Source: an uncultured Propionibacteriaceae bacterium
GTDB taxonomy: Bacteria; Actinomycetota; Actinomycetes; Propionibacteriales; Propionibacteriaceae
Reading direction: 5' to 3'
Assembly (NCBI GenBank): GCA_938046585.1
Contig: CALIWR010000002.1
Span: 1 to 64,000, forward strand
DNA: 64,000 nucleotides
The position numbers were made by a program, and so were the translations under genes. Under the pieces are notes generated by a model, which worked only from the letters and a program-made list of their open reading frames with translations, was not told where the DNA came from and did not search any database. This document shows, in pieces, positions 24,992 to 33,156 of this stretch (position 1 is its first letter; every line of letters begins with the position of its first letter).

Positions 24992-26217
24992 CTGGCCTGC
25001 CTCGGTCTGGGCCTGGTCTCGTGGACCGTGAGCCCGATCTGCCCGTCGGTCACCTGAGCCAGCAGATTGTCGCCCGGGCTCACGTGGTGGACGCTGGTCA
25101 CGCAGGTCCCGTCACCGGCGCTGAGGATGGCATAGCCGCGTTCGAGTGTCTGCTGCGGTGACATCGCCCGGGCCCGCTGGCGGCAGGTGGCGACCAGCCG
25201 GGATTCGGCATCAAGACTGGCCCGCAACGCCCGCCGGGCCCGGTCCCGCATCTCGGTGACCTGGTTGTCGTGGACCCGGTACGGACCGAGCGGGTCCCGC
25301 AGCACCGGGCGGCGCCGTAGCTCACCTAGGTGATGCAAGGCGGAATCCAGCCGCGAGGTCATGCTGGCCCGCAACCGCTGCCGGGCCTGCTGCAGGACCT
25401 GGGCCTGTTCGACAACATCGGGCACCACCAGCCGGGCGGCATCGGTCGGGGTTGAGGCCCGGGCATCGGCTACCAGGTCCAGGATCGGGGTGTCGACCTC
25501 GTGCCCGATGGCGCTCACCACCGGGGTCCGGGCCCGGTGCACGGCCCGTACCACGGATTCGTCGCTGAACGGCAACAGGTCCTCCAGCGAGCCGCCGCCG
25601 CGGGCGATCACGATCACGTCGATGCTCGGGTCCCGGTCGAGCTCAGCCACCGCCTCGACCACCTCTAGGGCACAGCTCGGGCCCTGCATCGCGGCGTACG
25701 CGACCTGGACCTGGACCGCTGGCCAGCGGCGGCGTAGATTCTCCACCACGTCCTTCTCGGCGGCGCTGCCCTGAGCGGTGACCAGCCCGACTCGGCGGGG
25801 TAAGAAAGGCAGCGGCTGCTTGAGGTCTGAGGCGAACAGGCCCTCAGCCTGCAGCATCCGCTTGCGCTGCTCCAGCTGGGCCAGCAGCTGGCCCTCACCG
25901 GCTGGGCGCAGATCGCGACATGCGAAACTGAGCCGCCCGGACGTGGCCCAGACCGTCGGCTTGACCAGGGCGGTGACGGTGGTTCCCGTGCTGATCGGGC
26001 CGGCTGCGTCGAGGGCTGCGGTGCCGATGGTGACCGTGACCGAGACCTCGGCCAGCAGGTCGCGCAGGGTGATGAAGTGGGTAGAGCCTCGGCGTCGTCG
26101 CAATTCGATCACCTGGCCACTTACCCAGATCTCCCCGCAGCGTTCAACCCAGTCTTTTACGGCGTGGACCACGACCCGTAGGGGTTGCGGCTGCTCGGGA
26201 CTGTTCGGCAACGGCAT
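24988..26217 (-). CDS. xseA: exodeoxyribonuclease VII large subunit
   Basis: About 409 residues from ATG 26217 (a GTG/ATG 36 bases earlier is in frame but adds residues not seen in the family). The N-terminal OB fold (VKDWVERCGEIWVSGQVIELRRR), the catalytic region RVGLVTAQGSAAEKDVVENLRRRWP, VIVIARGGGSLEDLLPFSDESVVRAV and SAIGHEVDTPILDLVADARASTPTDAA are all present, followed by the coiled-coil arm that binds XseB. It degrades single-stranded DNA in both directions and takes part in repair. No clear ribosome site precedes the ATG; TACAGT lies just upstream, so a leaderless message is possible. Confidence 0.95.
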   Translation of the reverse strand: MPLPNSPEQPQPLRVVVHAVKDWVERCGEIWVSGQVIELRRRRGSTHFITLRDLLAEVSVTVTIGTAALDAAGPISTGTTVTALVKPTVWATSGRLSFACRDLRPAGEGQLLAQLEQRKRMLQAEGLFASDLKQPLPFLPRRVGLVTAQGSAAEKDVVENLRRRWPAVQVQVAYAAMQGPSCALEVVEAVAELDRDPSIDVIVIARGGGSLEDLLPFSDESVVRAVHRARTPVVSAIGHEVDTPILDLVADARASTPTDAARLVVPDVVEQAQVLQQARQRLRASMTSRLDSALHHLGELRRRPVLRDPLGPYRVHDNQVTEMRDRARRALRASLDAESRLVATCRQRARAMSPQQTLERGYAILSAGDGTCVTSVHHVSPGDNLLAQVTDGQIGLTVHETRPRPRQAR

Positions 26218-26259
26218 CAGACCACTGTACGAGACAGTGACATCGCCGGACATCCCCTG

Positions 26260-26673
26260 TTATGCGGGCGGGTGCCATCCGGTGCCAGGGGAGGACCGAT
26301 CCGGGCTTCCGGGCACCGGCCGGGGCTGGTCGGCTTGTGGCATCGCCGGGTTGGCGGGGTACGGCAGGCCCGGATGCTTCGGGGGTGGGAGCATGTCAGA
26401 GGCGGTTCGTGATTCACGTATCAGGGCCACGGCCATCAAGAGCAGGTTTGCCAGTCCTAGCAGGGTGAGCAGAATACCGACGATTGGCATGCTCTGCGGG
26501 GCCACGAAGATCGGAGCCGCAAAGGAACAGACCTCGGCTATCACATAAGTTACTACGAAGCCGATCAGGTAGGGGCGCCCAGATGATGTGACCGTGATGG
26601 CGACCACACCCATGGCGAGAACCGCCATTCGGAAGACGAGCCCCGCGATCCCTGCAAGCTGAATGGCGGTCAT
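26260..26673 (-). CDS. small membrane protein with Pro-rich tail
   Basis: A 137-residue protein. Four hydrophobic segments fill residues 1-88 (for example AGLVFRMAVLAMGVVAITV and MPIVGILLTLLGLANLLLM), then a Pro-rich cytosolic or external tail (LPPPKHPGLPYPANPAMP) closes it. ATG 26673 overlaps the stop of the upstream small membrane gene (ATGA), so the two are coupled and perhaps form a complex. I do not recognise the family. Confidence 0.7.
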   Translation of the reverse strand: MTAIQLAGIAGLVFRMAVLAMGVVAITVTSSGRPYLIGFVVTYVIAEVCSFAAPIFVAPQSMPIVGILLTLLGLANLLLMAVALIRESRTASDMLPPPKHPGLPYPANPAMPQADQPRPVPGSPDRSSPGTGWHPPA

Positions 26674-26981
26674 CGGGTCAGTCCCTGCCTGGCGGTGACG
26701 ATGATCGCTGCGAGCAACAGGCCCCAGGACAGAAAATTCAGCCCGGAGAGCGCAAGATGGGTCGTCGCGATTGTGGTCTCCATGCCGGATCCGGTGCGAC
26801 CGATGACCTCGCTCCACAACAGCGAGAGCAGTATCGCCGTGAGCCGGGCCCCGGCTGCTGCCCAACAAAGCCCGGTCGCCAGGCCTTGTCGACTGCGAAC
26901 GGTGGCCCAGATGGCAATACCGGCGAGGACCAGAAACTGGAACGCCCCGAGGACGTGGACCATCAAGTTTGCGAAAGGCAC
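26670..26981 (-). CDS. small three-helix membrane protein
   Basis: A 103-residue protein with three hydrophobic segments (about residues 8-28, 35-60 and 76-97) and very short loops. It is the first gene of a two-gene overlapping pair that ends just before xseA. The family is not recognised; the pairing with a second small membrane protein suggests a heteromeric membrane unit. No regulatory signal is evident. Confidence 0.65.
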   Translation of the reverse strand: MPFANLMVHVLGAFQFLVLAGIAIWATVRSRQGLATGLCWAAAGARLTAILLSLLWSEVIGRTGSGMETTIATTHLALSGLNFLSWGLLLAAIIVTARQGLTR

Positions 26982-27044
26982 ACCGAGACGTTAGCAACAT
27001 GGCGACGGTCACTACGACGGAGGCCCATTGGGGCCCCGACGGGT

Positions 27045-28298
27045 TCAGACCAGGAAGCGGTAGAACGGGCTCTGTGGGTCGATCGGCTCGACGGTCATCG
27101 GGGAGGCGGCCATCCGGGCCAGCAGTCCCTCCAGGTCGGCTGGGTTGCCCAGTTCGATCCCGACCAGGGCCGGCCCGAGCTCCCGATTGGAACGTTTGAC
27201 GTATTCGAACAGGGTGATGTCGTCGTCGGGGCCGAGGACCTCGTCCAGGAAACGGCGCAGCGCTCCCGGCTCCTGTGGGAAGTTGACCAGGAAATAGTGC
27301 TTGTGGCCCTCATGTACCAACGACCGTTCCACGATCTCCGAGTAGCGTGAGACGTCGTTATTGCCGCCGGAAACGATGGCGACCACGGTCTGGCCCCGTT
27401 CCACCGCCAACCCGTCAGCCAGGGCGGCCGAGGCCAACGCCCCAGCTGGTTCGGCGATGATTCCGTCGGTCTGGTACAGGGCCAGCATCTCGGTGCAGAC
27501 TGCCCCCTCTGCGACGGTGGTCACCTCAAGACCGCGGCTCTGGATCACTTGGAAGGTGAGGTCACCGACTCGGCGGACTGCGGCCCCGTCGACGAAACTG
27601 TCCAGCCGGTCCAAGGTGACCGGCTCACCCCGCTGCAGGGCGGCCACGGTGCACGCGGCGCCGGCCGGTTCCACCCCCACAACCCGGGTGGCGGGATAGT
27701 GCTCGGCGAACCAGGTCGCGACTCCGGACAATAACCCGCCGCCGCCGACCGGGACCACCACCACCTCCGGGGCTTGCCTCAGATCGGCCACGATCTCAGC
27801 CGCCACCGTGCCCTGGCCGGCGATCGTGGGGGCGGCGTCGAAGGCCGGGACCACCACTGCCTGGTTGGCGGCGGCCTCCTGTGCGGCGGCTGCCTGGGCC
27901 TCGTCGTAGGTGTCGCCAGTGACGACGACGGTGACCAGATCGCCACCGAGCGCGGCCATCCGGTCACGCTTTTGACGAGGGGTGGTCGTTGGGACGAAGA
28001 TGTGTCCGTTGATCCCGAGCCGATGGCAGGCGAAAGCTACCCCCTGCCCATGGTTGCCGGCCGAGGCGCAGATCACCCCCCGGGCCCGTTCCTGCGGGCT
28101 TAGCTGGGCGATCAGGTTGTAGGCGCCACGCAGCTTGTACGAGCGGACTGGCTGCAGGTCCTCCCGCTTCAGCCACACCTCGGCGCCGACCATCGCCGAC
28201 AGCCGAACATTGAGCTGCACCGGGGTATGAGCCACCACCCCGGCCAACCGGGCCGCGGCGGCATCGACGTCGGCGGCGGTCGGCAGGTCAGTACGCAT
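27045..28298 (-). CDS. ilvA: threonine ammonia-lyase (threonine dehydratase)
   Basis: A 417-residue fold-type II PLP enzyme that converts threonine to 2-ketobutyrate. Lys55 in VRSYKLRGAY binds PLP; ASAGNHGQGVA, the phosphate loop VPVGGGGLLSG and the SGGNNDVSRY ending are intact. The C-terminal 85 residues (HYFLVNFPQEPGALRRFLDEVLG) form one ACT-like regulatory domain, the single-ACT layout common in actinobacterial biosynthetic IlvA, implying isoleucine feedback. It is a single gene between the membrane pair and rmuC. Gene name is well supported; biosynthetic versus catabolic role follows from the ACT-like domain. Confidence 0.93.
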   Translation of the reverse strand: MRTDLPTAADVDAAAARLAGVVAHTPVQLNVRLSAMVGAEVWLKREDLQPVRSYKLRGAYNLIAQLSPQERARGVICASAGNHGQGVAFACHRLGINGHIFVPTTTPRQKRDRMAALGGDLVTVVVTGDTYDEAQAAAAQEAAANQAVVVPAFDAAPTIAGQGTVAAEIVADLRQAPEVVVVPVGGGGLLSGVATWFAEHYPATRVVGVEPAGAACTVAALQRGEPVTLDRLDSFVDGAAVRRVGDLTFQVIQSRGLEVTTVAEGAVCTEMLALYQTDGIIAEPAGALASAALADGLAVERGQTVVAIVSGGNNDVSRYSEIVERSLVHEGHKHYFLVNFPQEPGALRRFLDEVLGPDDDITLFEYVKRSNRELGPALVGIELGNPADLEGLLARMAASPMTVEPIDPQSPFYRFLV

Positions 28299-28321
28299 GG
28301 CCTCATAGATTAGTGCCAGAA

Positions 28322-29920
28322 TCAGGCTCCGGGTCGGCCGACTCGACCGTCCAATTCGGCAGGATCTGACGCGTCCCGAGCGAACGGTGTCTGCTCTGAT
28401 TCGGGCGCGAGGCTCAGCCCACCGCGTGGCGCCCGTCCCAGCAGTGCCGGGACCTGGGTGGCGTCCTCGACGAGTTCGGGTGCTGCGATCTGCCGCACCG
28501 TCTCTTCTACCTGGCGGACCTGCGGCAGATCCTCGGAGGTGACCTTCAGGTCGCGCAGTTTGCGGGCGGTGACCAGGACCCGGCCCTCCATCGAGGCGAC
28601 TGCCTGGTTGTACGCCTTCACCGAGGAGCCCAGCGACCGACCCAGCTTGTCGAAGTGGCTGCCCAACGTCGCCAGTCGTCCGTATAGCTCCTGACCCAGC
28701 ATGGTGACCTCGCGGGCCGAGTCTGCTAGTGCGGCCTGGGCCCAGCCGTACGCCACCGAGCGCAGCAGCGCGATCAGAGTCGACGGTGTAGCTACGATGA
28801 CGTTACGCCCGGCAGCCCATTCCAGCAGGTCCGGCATCTGCTGCAGCGCCTGCGCGAGCAGCGCCTCACTCGGGATGAACATCACAACGAATTCCGGTGT
28901 GCCCAGGTCGGCCTTCCAATACTGTTTGCGGGCCAGCGAGTCGACATGCGCGCGGACATTGCGCGCGAACAGCGTCAGAGCCTGTTGCCGGGCCGTTGGC
29001 TCGGTCGCCTCCTGCGCATCTAGGAATGATGTCAGCGGAACCTTGGCGTCGACATATACGAATTTGCCGTGGCTGAGCAGGACCTTGACGTCCGGCCGGA
29101 TTATTGCGTCATCGGTGGTGGTGGTCTCCTGTTGGACGAAATCGCAGTGTTCCACCATCCCCGCCAGCTCGATCACCCGTTGCAACTGCAGTTCACCCCA
29201 GGTTCCCCGTACCTGGGGTTTGCGCAGGGCTGTGGTTAACGCCGCAGTCTCGCGCCGCAACTGTTCTCCGGTCAGTTGAACGGTGGCCACCTGGCTACGC
29301 AGGTCTGCGGTCATCGCGGCGCGTTCTCGTTCGACCTCGGCCAACCGGGCTTCTAGGGCCTGCAGGCTGTCGCGCATCGGGGCCATCAATTGTGCGGTCT
29401 GTTCCAGCCGCTGCGCTGCGGAGGCCTCAGCGGCCTGGGTCTGACGTTCCAAGGCCTCGGTCGACAGCAGCCGGAACTGGTGTTGCAACGACTCCCGGTC
29501 GGCTGCCAGTTCGGCTCCGCGGGCCTGGGCCGCATTCCGCTCGGCTACCGCCGCCGCCACTTGGGCCTCCAGGGCGGCCGTCTGCGCCATCGCCTCGGCT
29601 GCCGCTTGTCGGGCCTCGGCGATCTCGGCCCGGCTGCGTTCGACATCGCCTCGGGCACGTTCGATCTCGGCGTCGGCCCGGGCGGCCTCGGCTCGCGCGG
29701 CTGCCGCTTCGAAGCGTCCGGTCGCAGCCTCGGCCCGGTTGCGTTCAGCCTCGAGACGGGCCTCGCTCAGCTGCTCGTGCGACAGTCGCAGGTCGTGGTG
29801 CAACCGGGCCGCCTCGGGATTGTTGCCGGAGCGCCGCCGCAGCACCACCCAGCAACCGACAGCGCCCAACGCCAGCCCGATCAGGAATGCAACAACAGCG
29901 ACGAGGTCCATGCCCAGCAT
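28322..29920 (-). CDS. rmuC: RmuC-domain DNA recombination protein
   Basis: About 532 residues from ATG 29920 (or ATG 29911); an upstream extension to 30115 has no family-like content. It has an N-terminal membrane helix (LVAVVAFLIGLALGAVGCWVV), a long Ala/Glu/Arg-rich coiled coil (residues about 35-200) and the RmuC nuclease-like domain (GTWGELQLQRVIELAGMVEHCDF, IRPDVKVLLSHGKFVYVDAKVPL, FVVMFIPSEALLAQAL, VIVATPSTLIALLRSVAYGW). RmuC limits inversions between short inverted repeats. Divergent from the DUF1963 gene, with 91 bases between. Confidence 0.92.
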   Translation of the reverse strand: MLGMDLVAVVAFLIGLALGAVGCWVVLRRRSGNNPEAARLHHDLRLSHEQLSEARLEAERNRAEAATGRFEAAAARAEAARADAEIERARGDVERSRAEIAEARQAAAEAMAQTAALEAQVAAAVAERNAAQARGAELAADRESLQHQFRLLSTEALERQTQAAEASAAQRLEQTAQLMAPMRDSLQALEARLAEVERERAAMTADLRSQVATVQLTGEQLRRETAALTTALRKPQVRGTWGELQLQRVIELAGMVEHCDFVQQETTTTDDAIIRPDVKVLLSHGKFVYVDAKVPLTSFLDAQEATEPTARQQALTLFARNVRAHVDSLARKQYWKADLGTPEFVVMFIPSEALLAQALQQMPDLLEWAAGRNVIVATPSTLIALLRSVAYGWAQAALADSAREVTMLGQELYGRLATLGSHFDKLGRSLGSSVKAYNQAVASMEGRVLVTARKLRDLKVTSEDLPQVRQVEETVRQIAAPELVEDATQVPALLGRAPRGGLSLAPESEQTPFARDASDPAELDGRVGRPGA

Positions 29921-30011
29921 GGTGACAATGCCCACTGACAGTTTTGGAACCGGTACCCGTATTCGGCCGGCGGGGCAGCGGTCGTCAGCCGATCCCTCTA
30001 GGCTCGATGGC

Positions 30012-30785
30012 ATGTCACAGATGCCGCTGCCGCGGTCCTTGGAGCGGGTCCGTCCCCAGCTCGAGGCGAGTTTGCGGCCGTGCGTGTTGCTTGCCACCCG
30101 CCCGGATGGACGCAATGCCGCCGGGTCCAGCCGGATCGGTGGCCTGCCGTACCTGATGCCTGGTGAACCCTGGCCGGCTGACGAGCAGGGCCTGTACCTC
30201 TTCCTGGCTCAGATCAACTACGCCGAGCTGCCCCCGTTGGAGGGGCACCCCCGTGAGGGGCTGCTGCGGTTTTTCATCGGCGAGGGCCTTCCGCGCGGAC
30301 GTGTTTCCGGCGCTGGCGGCCGGTTCCGGGTCGATTATCTGCCCACGATCGATTCCGCGGCGTCCCTGCCTGAATCTGCGAGCCAGCCCATCGCCTCGAT
30401 AAGCTGCCCGCTGTTATACCCAGATCGGTTCCATCCGCTGGTCGGGAAGAGAGCGATGCTGCCGATCACGTACGACGACCACCGGTTCGATGACCTGGTC
30501 GGCCGGACGGCGATCGGGGTGGAGGCGGTGGAGGAGTACCACCAGATATCGCACTTGAACCAGAACGGCGCCTTCCACCAGCTCGGTGGCTATCCGTTCT
30601 TCGCGCAGGAGGACTGGCGCGCCGCCGATCCGGACTCGGAGGACTACCAACTGCTGCTGCAACTCGACAGCCAGAGCGAGGTGCTGAAATGGGGTAATTT
30701 CGGCGTCGCTAGCTTCTGGATCCGGCCCGAGGACCTGGCTGCGCGAGACTTCTCCCGAACCCTCTACCACTGGGACTGCATATGA
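30012..30785 (+). CDS. DUF1963 (YwqG-like) protein
   Basis: A 257-residue protein from ATG 30012. DUF1963 landmarks are SRIGGLPYLMPGEPWP (about residues 38-53), LYLFLAQINYAELPP, LLRFFIG, and the C-terminal HQLGGYPFFAQEDWR with LLLQLDSQSE and WGNFGVASFWIRPEDLAARDF. The family contains SMI1/KNR4-like immunity-type and general cytosolic proteins; its molecular role is unknown. The TGA stop overlaps the start of the M18 aminopeptidase (ATGA at 30782-30785), so the two are cotranslated. Confidence 0.85.
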   Translation: MSQMPLPRSLERVRPQLEASLRPCVLLATRPDGRNAAGSSRIGGLPYLMPGEPWPADEQGLYLFLAQINYAELPPLEGHPREGLLRFFIGEGLPRGRVSGAGGRFRVDYLPTIDSAASLPESASQPIASISCPLLYPDRFHPLVGKRAMLPITYDDHRFDDLVGRTAIGVEAVEEYHQISHLNQNGAFHQLGGYPFFAQEDWRAADPDSEDYQLLLQLDSQSEVLKWGNFGVASFWIRPEDLAARDFSRTLYHWDCI

Positions 30786-32026
30786 CACTGATAGCTGATC
30801 TAGCGGATTTCATCGTCGCCTCCCCGACTTCTTACCATGCCGCTGCCGAGGTGGCCTCCCGGCTTGCTGCCGCCGGCTACCAGCGGCAGGACGAGACCGG
30901 GGCCTGGATGGCCGAGGACCGGCACTACCTGGTCCGCGACGGGGCGGTGGTGGCCTGGCGGGTGCCCGCCGGGTGGAAGCCGGAGCAGGGCTGGCGCATC
31001 GTTGGTTCGCATACCGATTCGCCGGCGCTGAAGCTGAAGCCGAACCCGGCCTTCACCTCGGCCGGCTGGTCGCAGCTCGGGGTCGAGGTCTACGGCGGCC
31101 CGCTGTTGGGTACCTGGCTGGATCGGGAGCTCGGGCTGGCCGGGCGGCTGCTGCTGCGTTCCGGCGAGCAGGTTCTGGTCCGGACCGGGCCACTGTTGCG
31201 GGTTCCGCATCTGGCACCGCACCTGGACCGGTCCCTGTCCAACCATGTCCAGCTCGACCGTCAGCAGCACCTGCAGCCGATCTTCGGGGTCGGTGAGGCG
31301 CCAGACGTGTACGACGTGCTGTTGACTCAGGCCGGCCGGGCCGGGGCCGATCTGGCCGGGCTAGATGTGTTCTGCTATCCGACCCAGGAGCCGGTGGTGT
31401 TCGGCCCCGCCGGGGAGCTGTTCGCCTCCTGGCGATTGGACAACCTGAGTTCGGTGTATGCCTCGCTGGCCGCGTACCTCGACCAGGACGGCCCAGCGAT
31501 CAGCGTGCTGGCCGCGTTCGACCATGAGGAGGTCGGCTCCCAAACCCGTTCCGGGGCGGCCGGGCCGCTGTTGGAAGACGTGCTGCGCCGGACCGCGAAC
31601 GCCCTTGGCCTTGACGAGGACGGGTACCGGCGGGCGTTGGCGGCATCGACTTGTGTCTCGGCCGACGCCGGTCACGCCGTCCACCCCAACTATCCGGACC
31701 GCCACGACCCAGTCAACCGCCCCCTGCTGAACCGGGGCCCGCTGCTCAAGATCAACGCCCAGCAGCGGTACGCCACCGATGCGGTCGGGTCGGCGCTGTG
31801 GTACCACGCCTGCCACGATGCCGGGGTGCCGACCCAAGAATTCGTGTCGAACAACGCGGTTCCCTGCGGTACCACGATCGGACCGCTGACCGCGGCCCGG
31901 TTGGGGTTGACGACCGTCGATGTGGGGATCCCGCTGTTGTCGATGCATTCGGCCCGTGAGCTGTGCGGTGTGGCGGACCCGGGCTATCTGAGGCGAGCGC
32001 TGAGCGCGTACTGGTCACGCGACTGA
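30782..32026 (+). CDS. apeB: M18-family metalloaminopeptidase
   Basis: A 414-residue enzyme. The M18 dinuclear metal site is visible as VGSHTDSP (His), SWRLDNLSS (bridging Asp), DHEEVGSQTRSG (two Glu), SADAGHAVHPNY (Asp) and LLSMHSARE (His). It should be a tetrahedral dodecameric cytosolic peptidase that removes N-terminal, mostly acidic or hydrophobic, residues from peptides. Starts in an ATGA overlap with the DUF1963 gene. Length and motif order are normal; no anomaly was seen. Confidence 0.93.
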   Translation: MTLIADLADFIVASPTSYHAAAEVASRLAAAGYQRQDETGAWMAEDRHYLVRDGAVVAWRVPAGWKPEQGWRIVGSHTDSPALKLKPNPAFTSAGWSQLGVEVYGGPLLGTWLDRELGLAGRLLLRSGEQVLVRTGPLLRVPHLAPHLDRSLSNHVQLDRQQHLQPIFGVGEAPDVYDVLLTQAGRAGADLAGLDVFCYPTQEPVVFGPAGELFASWRLDNLSSVYASLAAYLDQDGPAISVLAAFDHEEVGSQTRSGAAGPLLEDVLRRTANALGLDEDGYRRALAASTCVSADAGHAVHPNYPDRHDPVNRPLLNRGPLLKINAQQRYATDAVGSALWYHACHDAGVPTQEFVSNNAVPCGTTIGPLTAARLGLTTVDVGIPLLSMHSARELCGVADPGYLRRALSAYWSRD

Positions 32027-32086
32027 CACCGAGGATCCGCCCGGACCCCAGGGAATAGTTGATGATTCAATGATGTTCGGGGGTGT

Positions 32087-33139
32087 ATGAAGGCATTCGG
32101 ATTCCTCAGCTTCGGACACTACGGCGTCGGGCATGGCCCAGATGCGGCCCAGATGCTGCACGACACAGTCCAGATCGCCCGGGGCGCCGACGAGATCGGA
32201 GTCAACGGCGCCTACCTGCGGGTACATCACTTCGCCCGCCAGGCTGCGGCGCCGATGCCCTTGCTGGCCGCTATCGCCGCCAGCACCAGCCGGATCGAAG
32301 TGGGGACCGGGGTCATCGACATGCGCTACGAGAACCCGCTGTATCTGGCCGAGGAGGCGGCGGCGCTGGATCTGCTGGCCGATCAGCGAATCGCCCTCGG
32401 CGTGAGCCGGGGATCCCCTGAGCCGGCCAACCGCGGCTGGGAGGCCTTCGGCTACACCGGCTCGACCGATCCGCGCGGGGCCGACGTAGGCCGCGACAAG
32501 TTCTTCACCTTCCTGAAAGCGATCCAGGGTGAGACCATGACCGACGCTGATCCGCAGCAGTTCGGCCCCGGAGCCCGACTGCGGATCGAACCGCACTCGC
32601 CTGGGCTCATGGAGCGGATCTGGTGGGGCGCCGCAACCCGGGAGACGGGCGAATGGGCCGGGCGGCAGGGAGTCAACCTGATGAGTTCGACCTTGGTTAC
32701 CGAGGCCACCGGGCAGTCTCTCAGCGAACTGCAGTACGAGCAGATCGTGCGATACCGGGAGGCCTTCGCCGCCGCCGGGCATGACCGGGTGCCGCGGGTC
32801 TCGGTGAGCCGCTCGGTGTTCCCGATCGTCGATGCTCGCGATCGGATCTGGAACCAGCTGCGTGCTACCGAAGACAAGGACCAGATCGGGATGATCGACG
32901 GGCTGCAGTCCACCTTTGGGCGCAGCTATGTCGGCAGCCCGGAAGAATTGGTCGACCAGCTGAGTTCGGATGCCGCGGTCCAGGCCGCAGACACCTTGAT
33001 GCTCACCATCCCCAACCAGTTGGGAGTCGGAGTCAATCTGCGGATCCTGGCTACCTTCGCCGAGCATGTGGCACCGCACCTGGGCTGGCAGCCAAGCACC
33101 GAAGGCCCGGTCACCGGATATCCAGAGCTGGCGAACTGA
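32087..33139 (+). CDS. LLM-class flavin-dependent oxidoreductase
   Basis: A 350-residue luciferase-like monooxygenase. The TIM-barrel shows GVNGAYLRVHHFARQAAAPMPLLAAIAASTSRIEVGTGVI, ENPLYLAEEAAALDLLADQRIALGVSRGSP and the LMERIWWGAATRETGEWAGRQGVNLMSS segment around the flavin phosphate. Such enzymes use FMN or F420 to oxidise small organic compounds. The cofactor cannot be told from reading. It is transcribed alone between the aminopeptidase and the convergent HEAT-repeat gene, which ends 17 bases away. Confidence 0.87.
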   Translation: MKAFGFLSFGHYGVGHGPDAAQMLHDTVQIARGADEIGVNGAYLRVHHFARQAAAPMPLLAAIAASTSRIEVGTGVIDMRYENPLYLAEEAAALDLLADQRIALGVSRGSPEPANRGWEAFGYTGSTDPRGADVGRDKFFTFLKAIQGETMTDADPQQFGPGARLRIEPHSPGLMERIWWGAATRETGEWAGRQGVNLMSSTLVTEATGQSLSELQYEQIVRYREAFAAAGHDRVPRVSVSRSVFPIVDARDRIWNQLRATEDKDQIGMIDGLQSTFGRSYVGSPEELVDQLSSDAAVQAADTLMLTIPNQLGVGVNLRILATFAEHVAPHLGWQPSTEGPVTGYPELAN

Positions 33140-33156
33140 ACCGACGCCATCGCCAT